A stretch of 5,335 bases of DNA, taken from the NCBI GenBank assembly GCA_003230535.1, contig QIEW01000444.1:1-5335 (forward strand). The letters are read 5' to 3'. Numbering within the stretch: the first letter of the stretch is position 1; each line of letters begins with the position of its first letter. The position numbers and the translations under genes are program-made. This DNA comes from a bacterium (lineage in GTDB: Bacteria; SZUA-182; SZUA-191). This document shows positions 4,458 to 5,335 of this stretch, piece after piece. Under the pieces are notes generated by a model. It saw only the letters and a program-made list of their open reading frames with translations, searched no databases and had not been told where the DNA came from.

Positions 4458-4486
4458 AGCCTCAAGCCCTCAACCCACAGGAGGCT
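4458..4486 (+). promoter_or_regulatory. comF ribosome binding site with possible sequestering stem
   Basis: The Shine-Dalgarno AGGAGG (4479-4484) is complete. AGCCTC (4458-4463) can pair with GAGGCT (4481-4486), which covers four of the six bases of the site. The site stands 6 bases from GTG (4491) but only 3 from TTG (4488), so it decides in favour of the GTG start. Confidence 0.45.
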
Positions 4487-4490
4487 CTTG

Positions 4491-5264
4491 GTGAGCAGAA
4501 GAAGATCAATGGCCTCCCCGTCGAGGGCGGTCGCTCCTCTGAAGCTGTCTTTTTGGCTGAGGCTGGTCTATCCCGATCTGTGCGTTATCTGTGGAGCGCA
4601 TTTGGGAGAAGGGGAAAGTCTGGTTGTCTGCCATATCTGCCAGGCGCAGATCAAATTCATCAGCCGTTGTTGCCCCAGATGCGGCTGCTCGTATGAGATG
4701 CTGCCCCAGAATAAGGAGTTCACTTATTTATGCGGAGAATGCCGGCGGGGAGGGCGGCTATACTTTAGTAAAGCCAGATCGCTGGCATTCTTTGAAGGTG
4801 TGCTAAAGGAGTTGATTCATTATTTTAAGTATAAACTACACCCCTCGTTAGGCCCGGTTCTGGGCAAAATATTAATCCAGCATTTCCCGCCGGATTTAGA
4901 TCTGACTTCCACAAACCTCATCCTCCCGATACCATTGCATCCCAGTCGCTTGCGGGAGCGGGGGTTCAATCAGTCCGCCGCCTTAGCCAAAGCCGTCGCC
5001 AAACACTTTGGAAAACCTCTTCTGCTTGGCAACCTGACCCGCCGACACCCTAGCCCTCCTCAAGTCGGACTTTCTATAGAAAAGCGTAAAGCTAATGTCA
5101 GGAGGGCATTTACAGTAGAACAGCCCCGTGAATTAGCGGGAGAAAGCGTCCTTTTGGTAGATGATGTCTATACCACAGGAGCCACAACGCGGGAGTGCGC
5201 CAAATCCATCTCCGCTGCCGGAGCTAAGGAGATTCAGGTGCTAACCCTCGCCCGTACCAGATAA
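4491..5264 (+). CDS. comF: ComF family protein (phosphoribosyltransferase-like)
   Basis: A ComF/GntX-type protein of 257 residues from GTG. I prefer GTG because AGGAGG is 6 bases upstream. TTG at 4488 is too close to it, and ATG at 4509 lacks a good site. The N-terminal half has the family's cysteine-rich zinc-binding region: CVIC (31-34), CHIC (47-50), CCPRC (60-64) and CGEC (81-84). The C-terminal half is a type I phosphoribosyltransferase fold with LPIPLHPSRLRERGFNQS (145-162) and the PRPP-binding loop VLLVDDVYTTGATT (220-233). The length is normal and the gene looks intact. In transformable bacteria ComF helps internalised single-stranded DNA in the cytoplasm, while in many others its role is unclear. 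No other competence gene is nearby, so a competence role here is unproven. The 3' end is followed by only 71 bases of window. Confidence 0.92.
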   Translation: MSRRRSMASPSRAVAPLKLSFWLRLVYPDLCVICGAHLGEGESLVVCHICQAQIKFISRCCPRCGCSYEMLPQNKEFTYLCGECRRGGRLYFSKARSLAFFEGVLKELIHYFKYKLHPSLGPVLGKILIQHFPPDLDLTSTNLILPIPLHPSRLRERGFNQSAALAKAVAKHFGKPLLLGNLTRRHPSPPQVGLSIEKRKANVRRAFTVEQPRELAGESVLLVDDVYTTGATTRECAKSISAAGAKEIQVLTLARTR

Positions 5265-5335
5265 AAATAAGTAAGAAATACTTTTTTACAACCATTATTG
5301 GTATTGTATGGTTCTTGTTTGTGTTTCTGTTCACA
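5265..5335 (+). other. Region downstream of comF, weak hairpins only
   Basis: An A/T-rich tail. AAGTA (5269-5273) and TACTT (5279-5283) can pair just before four further Ts, and AACCAT (5290-5295) can pair with ATGGTT (5308-5313) before a T-rich run. Either could end comF transcription, but both stems are short and weak. No gene start is seen before the window ends. Confidence 0.25.

Larger units (their letters stand above)
3994..4490. other. Divergent intergenic region with several regulatory-looking elements
   Basis: A 497-base gene-free stretch between the DUF1573 gene (-) and comF (+). It holds a small palindrome (4065-4079), a promoter-like pair (4151-4179), a terminator-like hairpin on the plus strand (4290-4319), a strong promoter (4341-4369) and a perfect hairpin (4399-4424). 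I found no supported ORF: the longest short frame I followed, from an ATG near 4213, is only about 24 codons and lacks a good ribosome binding site. I could not identify a clear promoter for the minus-strand gene. Confidence 0.6.

Noticed and set aside
4591-4806. A plus-strand open frame within comF
   Set aside because: It lies wholly inside comF in another frame, and comF has clear family motifs across the same bases.

Overview
The window is a short stretch of bacterial chromosome, probably Gram-negative or at least outer-membrane-bearing. The grounds are strong Shine-Dalgarno sites, two BamE/OmlA-like lipoproteins, a secreted DUF1573 protein and a CCA-encoding bacterial tRNA. Base composition is moderate, and non-coding gaps are long and carry C/G-rich palindromic repeats. 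Combinations like DUF1573 plus HEAT repeats suggest an environmental lineage such as Planctomycetota, Nitrospirota or a deltaproteobacterial group. That assignment is inference, and I cannot place it further from this sequence.

Layout from left to right. Positions 1-205 hold two copies of a C/G-rich palindromic repeat in opposite orientations, then a cobalamin-pathway methyltransferase, cobI/cbiL (206-928, +). The gap 929-1237 holds more copies of the same repeat. Two tandem, paralogous small lipoproteins follow on the minus strand (1238-1615 and 1630-2022), with a good sigma70-type promoter at 2075-2103. A tRNA-Gly(CCC) with its own promoter lies at 2279-2354 (+). A 530-residue exported protein on the minus strand (2401-3993) has a DUF1573 domain, an acidic repeat-built insertion inside a second beta-sandwich-like domain, and three C-terminal HEAT repeats. 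A 497-bp divergent intergenic region then separates it from comF (4491-5264, +), the phosphoribosyltransferase-like protein with an N-terminal cysteine-rich zinc-ribbon region.

The genes do not form one pathway. cobI stands alone with no other corrin gene visible. The lipoproteins are a small self-contained operon. The DUF1573/HEAT protein and comF are divergent neighbours.

The most interesting material is (a) the repeat-expanded acidic insertion in the DUF1573 protein; (b) the 3994-4490 gap, which carries a small palindrome, a promoter-plus-terminator pair that could define a roughly 130-nt orphan RNA, and a perfect 11-bp hairpin in the predicted comF leader whose right arm is also complementary to the comF Shine-Dalgarno; and (c) paired inverted palindromic repeats on both sides of cobI. 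I found no CRISPR array, transposase, integrase, toxin-antitoxin pair or recognisable defence system, and no clear new multi-gene system.
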